Below, piece by piece: positions 17,118-26,178 of a stretch of DNA of 64,000 bases. The stretch spans positions 2,170,001 through 2,234,000 of the forward strand of contig NZ_WKJQ01000001.1 of assembly GCF_009674625.1 (NCBI RefSeq), in the 5' to 3' direction. The stretch's first letter is position 1. The number at the start of each line of letters is the position of its first letter. The notes beneath the pieces were generated by a model that saw only the letters and a list, made by a program, of their open reading frames with translations, did not search any database and was not told the origin of the DNA. This stretch comes from Haloferax marinum (lineage in GTDB: Archaea; Halobacteriota; Halobacteria; Halobacteriales; Haloferacaceae). Both the position numbers and the translations under genes were made by a program.

Positions 17118-17873
17118 ATGGAGTTGTTTCCCGTCCCCGACGTCCCCGAGATACGCGAGGGCGACGACCTCGCGGCGCTCGTCTCGGAGCGCGTCGACCT
17201 TCGCCCTGACGACGTGGTCTGTGTCGCGTCCACGGTCGTCTCGAAGGCAGAAGGGCGGTTCGCCGACCTCGAAGCGTTCCCGGCCGGACCGCGGGCCCGC
17301 GAACTCGCCGCCCGACTCTCGGACCTGACCGGCGACGAGAAGGACCCACGGTTCGCGCAGGCGGTCTTAGAAGAGAGCGTCGACCTCGTGATGGACGAAC
17401 CGTTCCTCCTCACGGAGACGCGGTTCGGCCACGTCGGCGTCAACGCCGGAATCGACCGGTCGAACGTTCCCGACCACGACCTGCTGTTGCTCCCGAAGCG
17501 ACCCAGCGAGTCGGCCGAACGTATCCGCGAGGGTCTCGCTGCCGACCGGGTCATCGTCACCGACACCTGCGGCAGACCGTTCAGACACGGCCAGCGCGGC
17601 GTCGCCATCGGGTGGGCCGGGATGAGCGCGTCGAGAGACTGGCGCGGCGAATCCGACCGCGACGGACGCGAACTCGGCGTCACCGTCGAGAGCGTCGTGG
17701 ACGAACTCGCGGCGGCGGCCAACCTCGTCCAGGGCGAAGGCGCAGACGGGACGCCGGTCGTCGTCGTCCGCGGATTCGAGTGGGGCGACCACGGCGAGAG
17801 CGACGCCCACTTTCGCGACGTCGACGGCGACTTCGTGCGGCAGGCACTCCGCGAGTGGTCGTACGACCCCTGA
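17118..17873 (+). CDS. cofE: Coenzyme F420-0:L-glutamate ligase
   Basis: The product has 251 residues. It carries family features: EGDDLAALVSERVDLRPDDV, then VCVASTVVSKAEGRF, RTETRFGHVGVNAGIDRSN-like sequence (LTETRFGHVGVNAGIDRSNV), and GRPFRHGQRGVAIGWAGM. CofE adds glutamate residues to F420-0 with GTP, the last step of F420 maturation. The mer gene begins 59 bp after its stop and also depends on F420, so the two form a sensible functional pair. Its stop codon lies within a 32-bp duplication (17869-17932). Confidence 0.93.
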   Translation: MELFPVPDVPEIREGDDLAALVSERVDLRPDDVVCVASTVVSKAEGRFADLEAFPAGPRARELAARLSDLTGDEKDPRFAQAVLEESVDLVMDEPFLLTETRFGHVGVNAGIDRSNVPDHDLLLLPKRPSESAERIREGLAADRVIVTDTCGRPFRHGQRGVAIGWAGMSASRDWRGESDRDGRELGVTVESVVDELAAAANLVQGEGADGTPVVVVRGFEWGDHGESDAHFRDVDGDFVRQALREWSYDP

Positions 17874-17932
17874 GACCTCGAACCGATTTTCAGACACCAA
17901 CCTGAGACCTCGACCCAATTTTCACTACACCA
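17869..17932 (+). repeat. 32-bp tandem duplication linking cofE stop and mer start
   Basis: Copies lie at 17869-17900 and 17901-17932. Both open with CCTGAGACCTCGA and share an ATTTTCA core; the 3' ends drift by a one-base shift. The first copy contains the cofE TGA and the second abuts the mer ATG at 17933. Confidence 0.9.
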
Positions 17933-18913
17933 ATGCTCGGACTCGAACTCACCCCGGAACATCCGGTCGATAGACTCGTCGAACTGGGCACGCAGGCCGA
18001 ACGCGAGGGCTACGACTCGCTTTTCGTCTCGTGTCACTACAACAACCGCGACCCCTTCGCGGTCCTCGCACGACTCGCCGCCGAGACGGACGACATCCGC
18101 CTCGGCCCCGGCGTCGCCAACCCCTACGAGATGCACCCCGTCACGCTCGCCGGCAAAGTTGCGACCGTCGCAGAGGCGTCCGGTGGTCGCGGCCTCCTCG
18201 GCATCGGCCCCGGTGACCCCTCGACACTCCGCAACCTCGGCCTCGCAGACCAGCGTGGCCTCCGCTCCGTCCTAGAGGCGTTCAAAGTCGCACAGGACCT
18301 CTGGGCCGGCGAGCGCGTCACCCACGACGGAACCTTCGAAGCCAACGACGCCGGTCTGAACTTCGACGTGCCCGGTGAGGTGCCGGTCTACGTCGGTGGA
18401 GAGGGGCCGCACATGTGTCGAATGGCGGGCAAACACGCAGACGGCCTGCTGTTCAACGGCTCACACCCAGACGACCTCGCGTGGGCCCGCGAGCAGGTCG
18501 ATATGGGCCGCGAGGACCGTCCCGACGAACGCGGCGACTTCACACTCGCCGCCTACGCCAGCGTCTCCATCTCCGAAGACGCGGACGCTGCTCGAGAGGC
18601 CGCTCGCCCGCCAGTCGCGTTCATCACGGCAGGTGCGGCCCCGCCGGTCCTCGACAGACACGGTCTCGACGCCGACCTCGCCGGCGAAATCGGTGAGAAA
18701 ATCTCTGCAGGCGCGTTCTCCGAGGCGTTCGGCCTCGTCACACCCGAGATGATAGACGCCTTCTCGATGGCCGGGACGCCCGACGACGTGACCGACCAGA
18801 TGGCCGCAGTGCTCGACTATGCAGATGGCGTCGTGGTCGGGTCGCCAATCGGTCCCGACCTCGAAGAAGCGATTACTCTCGCTGCGAAGGCGTACCGCGA
18901 GAGCCAGGCGTAA
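17933..18913 (+). CDS. mer: 5,10-methylenetetrahydromethanopterin reductase-like protein (LLM class)
   Basis: The product has 326 residues. It starts MLGLELTPEHPVDRLVELGT and has the F420-dependent luciferase-like layout: LGPGVANPYEMHPVTLAGKV, LGIGPGDPSTL, and VPVYVGGEGPHMCRMAGKHA. The family uses reduced F420 to reduce a C1 carrier; in haloarchaea the C1 carrier is a folate or pterin and the true substrate needs testing. It follows cofE directly. Its last 41 bases overlap the opposite-strand 78-residue gene. Confidence 0.9.
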   Translation: MLGLELTPEHPVDRLVELGTQAEREGYDSLFVSCHYNNRDPFAVLARLAAETDDIRLGPGVANPYEMHPVTLAGKVATVAEASGGRGLLGIGPGDPSTLRNLGLADQRGLRSVLEAFKVAQDLWAGERVTHDGTFEANDAGLNFDVPGEVPVYVGGEGPHMCRMAGKHADGLLFNGSHPDDLAWAREQVDMGREDRPDERGDFTLAAYASVSISEDADAAREAARPPVAFITAGAAPPVLDRHGLDADLAGEIGEKISAGAFSEAFGLVTPEMIDAFSMAGTPDDVTDQMAAVLDYADGVVVGSPIGPDLEEAITLAAKAYRESQA

Positions 18914-19109
18914 CGCCGATACCGAGTTCGGCGGCGAGTGCGCCGAGGGTCACGTAGGTGAACATCCCGACCGAGAGGACGATGAACGCACCGCCGACGA
19001 GCATGAGAAGCGGCGAGAGCGGGTCGTTCAGCGCCACGTCCACGAAGTTGATGACCAGTTCGACGACGCTCTGGAGGAGCGCGATGACGAAATCCGTGAG
19101 TGTAGGCAT
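18873..19109 (-). CDS. Small hydrophobic membrane protein
   Basis: The product has 78 residues with at least two membrane segments (LTDFVIALLQSVVELVINFV and LLMLVGGAFIVLSVGMFTYV). No family is recognised. It overlaps the 3' end of mer on the opposite strand by 41 bp. Its composition (acidic loop, strongly hydrophobic runs) is that of a real small protein. It could also be a shorter product from a downstream start. Moderate confidence. Confidence 0.65.
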   Translation of the reverse strand: MPTLTDFVIALLQSVVELVINFVDVALNDPLSPLLMLVGGAFIVLSVGMFTYVTLGALAAELGIGVTPGSRGTPSQRE

Positions 19110-19201
19110 ACGCGAGAATCGGGATTCGGGGGTATTGATTGTGTGGGTTTCGCACGCCTCGGGTCGGCACCGATAAGGGACGTCCGCCCAGAGAGTGCGT
19201 C

Positions 19202-19462
19202 ATGCCGAATCGTTCGCTCGACGACTTCGCCGGCGGCAGCACCGACGAGGAGGCGACGGAAGACGAGAGAGGAGACGCCGAGGAACCAGCGTCCGAGACG
19301 ACTGGCGAGGCCACACGTTCGGAGTCAGAACCGGACGTAGACACGCTCGCAACCTATCGCTGGACGCCGACGGGAACGACCTGCCCGCAGTGCGGCGACT
19401 CGGTCGAAAAGACGTGGCTCGACGACGAGGAGTACGTCTGTGCGGAGTGCAAGGACTGGTGA
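19202..19462 (+). CDS. Small zinc-ribbon protein (DUF7573-like)
   Basis: The product has 86 residues from the ATG at 19202. The N-terminal half is acidic and low-complexity (STDEEATEDERGDAEEPASE). The C-terminal third carries CPQCGDS and CAECKDW, a CxxC...CxxC zinc-ribbon. The family is common in haloarchaea but unassigned. The start is preferred over the in-frame ATG at 19139 because MPNRSLDDFAGG is a recurrent N-terminus in such proteins. The gene lies between mer and mutL and its role is unknown. Confidence 0.75.
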   Translation: MPNRSLDDFAGGSTDEEATEDERGDAEEPASETTGEATRSESEPDVDTLATYRWTPTGTTCPQCGDSVEKTWLDDEEYVCAECKDW

Positions 19463-19485
19463 CTGCTCGGTTCGCGCTCTTTTTC

Positions 19486-21138
19486 CTACTCCTGCCGCCC
19501 ACTCCGCCGGCCGAACCCCCGCACGAACGTCGATTCGTCGATAGCCAGTATCGTGGGCCGACCGTGCGGACAGGTGTAGGGCGTCTCGCACGACCCGAGA
19601 CGCTCGACCAGTCGCGTCGCATCCTCGTCCGAGAGGTCGTCACCGGCTTTTATCGACGGATGGCACGCCAGTTCTTTGAGCACCTCGTCTCTCGGGTCGG
19701 TCGTGTCGCCGGCGGCAACGTCCGCGACGACGTCGGCCAGTGCGTCGGGTGCGAACGGGCGGCCGAGTGGTGCGGGAACCGCCTCGACGCGATACGTGTC
19801 GCCGCCGAACTCGTCGATGCGGAAGCCCAGATTCTCGACGACGCCGCGGTTCGCTTCTAAGAGCGCCGCGTCGGTCGACGTGAGCGACACACTCGCCGGT
19901 GGGTCGATGGGGACCGAGTCGATACCCGCCGACTTTGTGGCCGCCTGGAGTCGTTCGTAGTTCACGCGCTCGTGTGCGGCGTGCTGGTCGACGACGAGTA
20001 GCTCGTCGCCGGCCTCACAGAGCAGATAGAGACGACGGAATCGGCCGATGACGCGCACGTCGTCGAAGACCGAACTCGCCTCCACGGGGTGGAGCGACGT
20101 GTCGAGGTCCATCGACAACTCGCCGCTCCGTCGCAAGTCAGCAGTCGAGAGGGCGTCGCGGACGCTCGCTTCGACTGCCGTCGCGACTGCGTCGGTGTCT
20201 CTGAACTCGACGTTCTCTTTCGCTGGATGGACGTTGTGGTCGACCCACGCTGGCGGCAGTGAGACGCGAACGACACCCAGCGGTTCGCGGCCATCCGGAA
20301 GGAGCGTCCCGTAGCCGTCGGCCACCGCCCGCTTGACTCGTGCGTCTGCGACGGCGCGGCCGTTGACCGAGACGTGAACGTGGTCGCGTCGCGCACGGGT
20401 CACGTCGGGGTAACAGAGCAGTCCGTCGATACCGACGGTGACTGTCTCGCCTGCGGCGGTCACCTGCTGACTCGCGTCGAACGTCGACGCGTGACTCGCG
20501 GCGTCGCGGCCGTACACCGCGAGCATCGCGTCGCTGAAGCGGTCCGTGCCGGGCGTCGTGAGCGTCTCGTGTCCGTCGTGTCTGAGGACGAACCGAACGT
20601 CCGGTCGGGTGAGCGCGTACCGCGTCACGACTCCTGAGAGACGGGCGAACTCGGTTTTGGCCGACGCGAGCGCCTTCTTTCGGGCGGGTCGGTCGGCGAA
20701 CAGGTCGGTGACTTCGACCGTCGTTCCACGAGCGCGCCCCGCGGGCGAGACGGTCGGTTCGCCGTCTTCGACCACGACGCGTGTTCCTCGCGGCGTCCCG
20801 GTGTTGGTCGTCAGTTCGAGTCTGGCGACGGCGGCGATGCTCGGCAGGGCCTCGCCGCGAAAGCCGAGTGTCTCGACCGTCTCGAGGTCGGCCGCGTCAC
20901 TCAGTTTGCTCGTCGTGTGGCGTCCGACGGCGAGTTCGGCGTCCGACTCGGACATCCCGTGACCGTCGTCGACGACGCGGATTCGTTCTGTTCCGTCGCC
21001 ACCGACGTCGATTTCGACCGTCTCGGCGCCGGCGTCGAGCGCGTTCTCGACGAGTTCGACGACGACGCTCGCCGGTCGGGTGACCACCTCTCCGGCGGCG
21101 ATTTTCGCACGGGTCTCCCGGTCGAGTTGGTGAATCAT
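19486..21138 (-). CDS. mutL: DNA mismatch repair protein MutL
   Basis: The product has 550 residues. The N-terminal GHKL ATPase shows ENALDAG, DDGHGMS, and [15 protein letters not shown]. The C-terminal half contains [12 protein letters not shown], the DQHAx2Ex4E endonuclease motif, and CPHGRPT, supporting a nicking-type MutL. The ATG at 21138 overlaps the mutS stop by 4 bp (ATGA), so the two are translated together. It acts downstream of MutS in post-replicative repair. A rarer feature is that both mismatch genes are intact in an archaeon with alternative repair routes. Confidence 0.96.
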   Translation of the reverse strand: MIHQLDRETRAKIAAGEVVTRPASVVVELVENALDAGAETVEIDVGGDGTERIRVVDDGHGMSESDAELAVGRHTTSKLSDAADLETVETLGFRGEALPSIAAVARLELTTNTGTPRGTRVVVEDGEPTVSPAGRARGTTVEVTDLFADRPARKKALASAKTEFARLSGVVTRYALTRPDVRFVLRHDGHETLTTPGTDRFSDAMLAVYGRDAASHASTFDASQQVTAAGETVTVGIDGLLCYPDVTRARRDHVHVSVNGRAVADARVKRAVADGYGTLLPDGREPLGVVRVSLPPAWVDHNVHPAKENVEFRDTDAVATAVEASVRDALSTADLRRSGELSMDLDTSLHPVEASSVFDDVRVIGRFRRLYLLCEAGDELLVVDQHAAHERVNYERLQAATKSAGIDSVPIDPPASVSLTSTDAALLEANRGVVENLGFRIDEFGGDTYRVEAVPAPLGRPFAPDALADVVADVAAGDTTDPRDEVLKELACHPSIKAGDDLSDEDATRLVERLGSCETPYTCPHGRPTILAIDESTFVRGFGRRSGRQE

Positions 21139-23984
21139 TCGAGTCTCCGCTTGAGCTCCGAGAGGAGGTTCAGCGCCTCCAACGGCGTCGTATCCACGAG
21201 GTCGGCCGCACGGAGTTGGTCGGCGACCGCTCGGGCGACGCGGTCAGCTTCGGAGTCGGGTTCGAGGCCGGTTGCTTCGGAGTCGGATTCGAGGCCGGTT
21301 GCTTCGGGGTCGGTTCCGTCGTTCGTGTGCTGGCCGTTCTCCAGTCCATCGACGTAGGCGGCGAGCGTTCCGTCCTGTTGGGGATTGGGTTCGGTGCGGT
21401 CTGGACCTGGCCCCGTCTTCGTATATGAACCTTGGTCGGTTGCGGCGTCTGTCGTTTCGTCGGTTGCGGCGTCTGTCGTTTCGTCGGTTGCGGCGTCTGT
21501 TGCGGTCGCTGCTGTGTTGGCCTCCACGAGACGTCGCGCACGTTCGACCACGGTCGAAGGAACACCTGCCAGATGGGCGACTTCGACACCGTAGGACGAC
21601 GAGGATGGGCCGTCGGCGACGCTGTGGAGGAACGTGACGTCGCCGTCGGTCTGCGTGGCGGTGAAGTGGAGGTTGAACACGCCGTCGCGTTCGTCGGCGG
21701 TGTCGGTCAGGTCGTGATAGTGAGTCGCGAAGAGCGTCATCGCGCCGACTTCGTCGTGGACGAACTCGGTGGCGGCACGAGCGATAGCGAGACCGTCTGC
21801 CGTCGAGGTCCCTCTGCCGACTTCGTCCAAGAGGACGAGCGAGTCGTCGGTGGCGTTGTGGAGAATCTCCGTCAACTCGCTCATCTCGCGCATGAACGTC
21901 GATTGCCCGCCGGCGATGTCGTCGGACGCACCGACGCGAGTGAACACGCGGTCGACGACCGGCAGTCGAGCGGCCTTCGCGGGGACGAAACTCCCCATCT
22001 GTGCGAGGATGCAGACGAGGGCGACCTGCCGCATGTACGTCGATTTCCCCGACATGTTCGGCCCGGTGATGAGCGCGACCCCACCCTGTGGAAGCGAGAT
22101 GGGGTTCGGGACGAACTCGTCTTGGGTGCGTTCGACCACGGGATGGCGGCCGGCGTCGATTTCGATACCAGCGTCTCCCTCGGACTCGGGCGACCTCCCG
22201 CCGTCGTGGAACGCCGGTCGAACGTAGTCGTTGGCGACGGCCACGTCGGCGAGCGTTCGGAGCACGTCGATGTCGGCGAGCGCGTCTGCGACTGCCTGAA
22301 TGCGTTCTGACTCCTCGGCGACGTCCGCGCGAACCTCGCAGAACAGGTCGTATTCGAGACTGTCTGCCCGGTCTGCGGCCCGGAGAATCTCGTCTTCGCG
22401 CTCTTTCAACTCGGGCGTGTAGAAGCGCTCGGAGTTCTTCAGCGTCTGCCGGCGGACGTAGTCGTCGGGCACCCGGTCGAGGTTGGGGTTCGTCACCTCG
22501 ATGTAGTAGCCGTGGACCTGATTGTAGCCGACTTCGAGCGAGTCGATACCGGTTCGCTCCTGTTCGTGTGCTTCGAGGTTCGCGACCCACTCGCGGCCGT
22601 CTTCGGCCGTCCCTCGAAGTTCGTCGAGTTCGGCGTCGTATCCCGCCGCGATGACGCCGCCGTCGGTAATCTCCTGTGGCGGGTCTTCGACGATCGCACG
22701 GCCGATGTGGTCGCGGACGTCTTCGAGTTCGTCCAGCGACTCGCGAAGGTCGGTGAGGAGCCCCGAATCCACGCCAGCGAGCGTCTCCCGAATCTCGGGC
22801 ACGCGGTCGAGTGTGGTCTTCAGCGAGCGCAGGTCACGGGCGCTGGCGCGCTCACGCGAGATGCGGGCGACGAGTCGTTCGAGGTCGTACACCGACGAGA
22901 GAGCGTCGCGGAGGTCTGCCCGCGAGAGTGCGTCGGCGGCGAGGGCATCGACGGCGTCCAATCGCGCGTCGATGGCGTCTCGGTCGACCAGTGGTCGTCG
23001 AAGCCACGATTCGAGTCGGCGACGACCGATTGCACAGGCCGTCTCGTCGAGGACCGAAAAGAGGGTACTGCCGGCGCGGGCGCTCCGTGAGTCGAACAGT
23101 TCGAGGCTTCGAATCGCCGTCGCGTCGAGTTGGAGGAACTCGCGTGGGTCGAATCGGGTGACGCGCGTGACGTACTCCAGTTTCGTGTCGCCCTGTGCGT
23201 ACTCGGCGTACGCGAGGAGTGCGCCGACCGCTCGCAGTTCGGCGGGAGAGTCGACCACTGCCTCGGGGCGTGGTGCGTACGCCGACAGCGTCTCACGGGC
23301 CGCCTCGGTGTCGAAGGCGTCGGCGTCGAAGGGCGTCTCCATCGGGTCGAACGACAGCGACGGGAGGTCGCAGTCGGGACCGACGACGAGTTCTGCCGGT
23401 GCGAGACGCTCCAGTTCTTCGAGTGCGAGTGCGCGGTCTGCGCCCGTGACGAGACATTCGCCAGTCGAGACGTCGACCATCGAGACGCCGTAGGTGTCGC
23501 CGTCGCGAGCGACGGCACCGAGGTAGGTCGCCCGTCCCGCTTCGAGGAGTTCTTCGTCGACGACGGTTCCGGGAGTGATGAGTTGCGTGACGGCGCGGTC
23601 GACCAATCCCGACGCTTCGGAGGCGTCTTCGACCTGGTCTGCGAGCGCGACTCGATAGCCAGCGTCGAGCAGTCGTTCGAGATAGCCGGCCGCGTTGTCG
23701 ATGGGGATACCCGCCATCGGCCACGTTCCCGTCGAGTCTTCGCGCTTCGTGAGTGCTACCTCACAGGTCCGCGCGACTGTCTCGGCGGCCCCACAGAACG
23801 CCTCGTAGAAATCACCGACCTGAAACAACACGAGGGCGTCGTCGTGCGACTCACAGAGGTCGGCGTACTGCGAGAGCATCGGTGTCAGGTCGTCTCGTAC
23901 AGCCAGCATCTCTGGCGGTGCGCCGTAGACCGCCTCGCGCTGGACGTCCGCGTTCATATCCGGTACGGGGTTGTCGAACGACAA
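21135..23984 (-). CDS. mutS: DNA mismatch repair protein MutS
   Basis: The product is 949 residues (MutS is usually about 850-900); an ATG at 23957 would cut nine residues. The N-terminal mismatch motif [10 protein letters not shown] has the FxE residues. The ATPase carries Walker [14 protein letters not shown], Walker [17 protein letters not shown], and FATHYHDL. Extra length sits in a low-complexity acidic linker before the C-terminal helix, built from 8-residue TDAATDET and nine-residue ATGLESDSE repeats. Linker repeats probably vary between strains. It is followed by mutL with a 4-bp overlap. Confidence 0.96.
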   Translation of the reverse strand: MSFDNPVPDMNADVQREAVYGAPPEMLAVRDDLTPMLSQYADLCESHDDALVLFQVGDFYEAFCGAAETVARTCEVALTKREDSTGTWPMAGIPIDNAAGYLERLLDAGYRVALADQVEDASEASGLVDRAVTQLITPGTVVDEELLEAGRATYLGAVARDGDTYGVSMVDVSTGECLVTGADRALALEELERLAPAELVVGPDCDLPSLSFDPMETPFDADAFDTEAARETLSAYAPRPEAVVDSPAELRAVGALLAYAEYAQGDTKLEYVTRVTRFDPREFLQLDATAIRSLELFDSRSARAGSTLFSVLDETACAIGRRRLESWLRRPLVDRDAIDARLDAVDALAADALSRADLRDALSSVYDLERLVARISRERASARDLRSLKTTLDRVPEIRETLAGVDSGLLTDLRESLDELEDVRDHIGRAIVEDPPQEITDGGVIAAGYDAELDELRGTAEDGREWVANLEAHEQERTGIDSLEVGYNQVHGYYIEVTNPNLDRVPDDYVRRQTLKNSERFYTPELKEREDEILRAADRADSLEYDLFCEVRADVAEESERIQAVADALADIDVLRTLADVAVANDYVRPAFHDGGRSPESEGDAGIEIDAGRHPVVERTQDEFVPNPISLPQGGVALITGPNMSGKSTYMRQVALVCILAQMGSFVPAKAARLPVVDRVFTRVGASDDIAGGQSTFMREMSELTEILHNATDDSLVLLDEVGRGTSTADGLAIARAATEFVHDEVGAMTLFATHYHDLTDTADERDGVFNLHFTATQTDGDVTFLHSVADGPSSSSYGVEVAHLAGVPSTVVERARRLVEANTAATATDAATDETTDAATDETTDAATDQGSYTKTGPGPDRTEPNPQQDGTLAAYVDGLENGQHTNDGTDPEATGLESDSEATGLEPDSEADRVARAVADQLRAADLVDTTPLEALNLLSELKRRLE
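21247..21505 (-). repeat. mutS: Tandem repeats inside mutS linker
   Basis: Three copies of a 24-bp unit begin at 21436, 21460 and 21484 (third incomplete). Near 21250-21310 a second, 27-bp unit encodes [18 protein letters not shown]. All are in frame, so they change only linker length. Confidence 0.85.
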
Positions 23985-24166
23985 AAACGCCTGGGAACGC
24001 GTTCACGACTCACACCGTCGTGGACGGTCTCTCAGAGTTCGAGACAGTCACGGCAGTGGATGTGGTGTGCACACACCCAGCAACGTTAGGTGTACTGAGC
24101 CTATATTACACGACAGAGACCCGTCAGGCCGAAGTCGTACGGCAGACGGGAGATTCCGGAATATCA

Positions 24167-25123
24167 ATGACTGATGTACATGCAGACACCGACATCGACC
24201 ACGCGCTCTCGGTCGAAGCGGTATCGGACCTCGCCACACGAATCTCTGACAACGTCGAGAAGGTCATCGTCGGCCACCACGACGCGATAGAGGACATCAT
24301 CGTGACGCTGTTCGCCCGTGGCCACCTCCTCTTAGAGGACGTTCCGGGTGTCGGAAAGACGATGCTCGCACGGGCAATCGCCACCTCCATCGAAGGGTCG
24401 TTCGAACGAATCCAATTTACTCCCGACCTCCTCCCGTCGGACGTCACCGGCGTCAACATCTTCAACCAGCAGACGTCGGAGTTCGAATTCCGCAAGGGAC
24501 CGGTGTTCGGCAACGTCGTGCTCGGTGACGAAATCAATCGTGCGCCGCCGAAGACACAGGCCGCGCTCCTCGAAGTGATGGAAGAACTGCAGGTGACCGT
24601 CGATGGAGTCACACGACAGGTTCCCGACCCATTCACCGTCATCGCGACCCAGAACGACGTCGAACCCGACCGAACCTACGACCTGCCGTTGGCCGAACTC
24701 GACCGCTTCATGAAGAAGATTCATCTGGGCTATCCGAACGAATCACAGGAGACCGAACTCCTCGGTCGTGTCTCCGGCCACCATCCGATAGAGTCGCTCG
24801 AACCAGTCGCGACCTCCGCCGACGTCCGCGACGCTCGTGAGGTCATCCTCGCCGTTGCGGTGAACGAACCCGTTCGGCGATACGTCTCTCGACTCGCGGC
24901 CGACACCCGGCAACGGGCGCACCTCGGTGTGAGCCCTCGCGGCTCTATCGCGCTCGTGCGCGCCGCACAGGCCCGTGCCGCACTCGACGCTCGTGACTAC
25001 GTCGTCCCGGACGACGTCCAACGCGAGATTCGAAGCGTCTGGGCACACCGCATCCGGACGACGACCGGCGACACCGGGAAAGATATCGTCGAACGAGCGC
25101 TGGAATACGTCCCGGTCGAATGA
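24167..25123 (+). CDS. MoxR-type AAA ATPase
   Basis: The product has 318 residues from the ATG at 24167 (MTDVHADTDIDHALSVEAVS). Walker A is GVGKTML and Walker B is LGDEINRAPPKTQAALLEVM, followed by PDPFTVIATQND and the arginine finger region. MoxR ATPases act as chaperones, typically with a DUF58 or VWA partner. The stop overlaps the start of the DUF58 gene by 4 bp, and that overlaps the transglutaminase gene by 4 bp, so this is one operon. The open frame upstream to 23753 is antisense to mutS and not coding. Confidence 0.93.
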   Translation: MTDVHADTDIDHALSVEAVSDLATRISDNVEKVIVGHHDAIEDIIVTLFARGHLLLEDVPGVGKTMLARAIATSIEGSFERIQFTPDLLPSDVTGVNIFNQQTSEFEFRKGPVFGNVVLGDEINRAPPKTQAALLEVMEELQVTVDGVTRQVPDPFTVIATQNDVEPDRTYDLPLAELDRFMKKIHLGYPNESQETELLGRVSGHHPIESLEPVATSADVRDAREVILAVAVNEPVRRYVSRLAADTRQRAHLGVSPRGSIALVRAAQARAALDARDYVVPDDVQREIRSVWAHRIRTTTGDTGKDIVERALEYVPVE

Positions 25124-26178
25124 GACTCACGGGTCGCGGATGGGTCGGGGTCGTCGTCGTCCTCGTCGGCGTCGCCAACGCCGTGGCGTTCGGCCCTCGC
25201 GCACTCAACGCGGTGGTCGTCCCCGTAGCCGTCGCGTTGGTCGTGGGTGCGGTACAGGTCTGGCGTGTCTCACCGCCGCGAGCAGTTCGTGACCCTCCGG
25301 AGGACGGATTCCCAGACGAGACTCACACCGTCTCTGTCACTATCGAGGCCGACCGACCGTTTCCCGCGACCGTCTCCGACGCGCTCGCGGATGGCCTCGA
25401 CGGCGACTCGACGGTCGACGCAGTCGTCGGCGACGGGTCGCTCTCGTACGACGTGACGTATCGCACTCGCGGTCCGGCGACTATCGGCCCCGTGACCATC
25501 GTCGCCCACGACCTGTTCGGACTCTTCTCTCGGACGTTCACTGCCGGCGGGAGGACAGAGGTGCTCGTCTTTCCACAGATTGGGTCGCTTTCGACCACCG
25601 CAAACCGCGACCTTTCGAGTCTCTCGGACCACCGAACGACGACCCACCGAGGCGAGTTCGACCGCCTGCGCGAGTATACGGCCGGCGACCCCCTCCGCGA
25701 CATCCACTGGAAGTCGAGCGCGAAGTCGGGTGACCTCGTGGTGAAGTCGTACACGAACCGCACTAACGCCGACGCCGTCAGCGTCTCGGTCGGCAGCGTC
25801 GACGGCCGCGAAGACGACGTCGCAGAGGCCGCGGCGACGCTCTCGTGTTCGCTCCTCGACGCCGGCATCCCGGTCCATCTCACGTCGCCGGTCGGTGTCA
25901 CCGACGCGGGGCCCGAAGAACGACGGCGCGTCCTCGCTCATCTGTCGCGACTCGAATCCGGCGCAGTACCCGACTCGGACGCCGAAGTCGTCGTCCGTGG
26001 CGATGCTGGACAGACCTACGTCACGCTCGCCGGACGCGAGACGACGTTCGAGCGACTCCGTGCAAAGTCGGCCTCGAAACCGGACTCGCCTGACGACCTG
26101 GCGGATACCACCGCGCAGTACGTCGACGAGAACGTTCTCGGACGGCCCACTGGGCGCAAACGCGGGGTGGGTCGATGA
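25120..26178 (+). CDS. DUF58 domain membrane protein
   Basis: The product has 352 residues. Two hydrophobic segments near the N-terminus (VGVVVVLVGVANAVAFGPRA and VVPVAVALVVGAVQV) are followed by the DUF58 domain. Its signature is FDRLREYTAGDPLRDIHWKS followed by SAKSGDLVVKSY. DUF58 proteins work with MoxR ATPases. It overlaps both neighbours by 4 bp. In related bacteria this set is linked to envelope integrity; the archaeal role is unknown. Confidence 0.9.
   Translation: MRLTGRGWVGVVVVLVGVANAVAFGPRALNAVVVPVAVALVVGAVQVWRVSPPRAVRDPPEDGFPDETHTVSVTIEADRPFPATVSDALADGLDGDSTVDAVVGDGSLSYDVTYRTRGPATIGPVTIVAHDLFGLFSRTFTAGGRTEVLVFPQIGSLSTTANRDLSSLSDHRTTTHRGEFDRLREYTAGDPLRDIHWKSSAKSGDLVVKSYTNRTNADAVSVSVGSVDGREDDVAEAAATLSCSLLDAGIPVHLTSPVGVTDAGPEERRRVLAHLSRLESGAVPDSDAEVVVRGDAGQTYVTLAGRETTFERLRAKSASKPDSPDDLADTTAQYVDENVLGRPTGRKRGVGR

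Noticed and set aside
23753-24166. N-terminal extension of the MoxR gene
   Set aside because: Antisense to mutS, Arg/His-rich, and the family N-terminus starts at the ATG at 24167.
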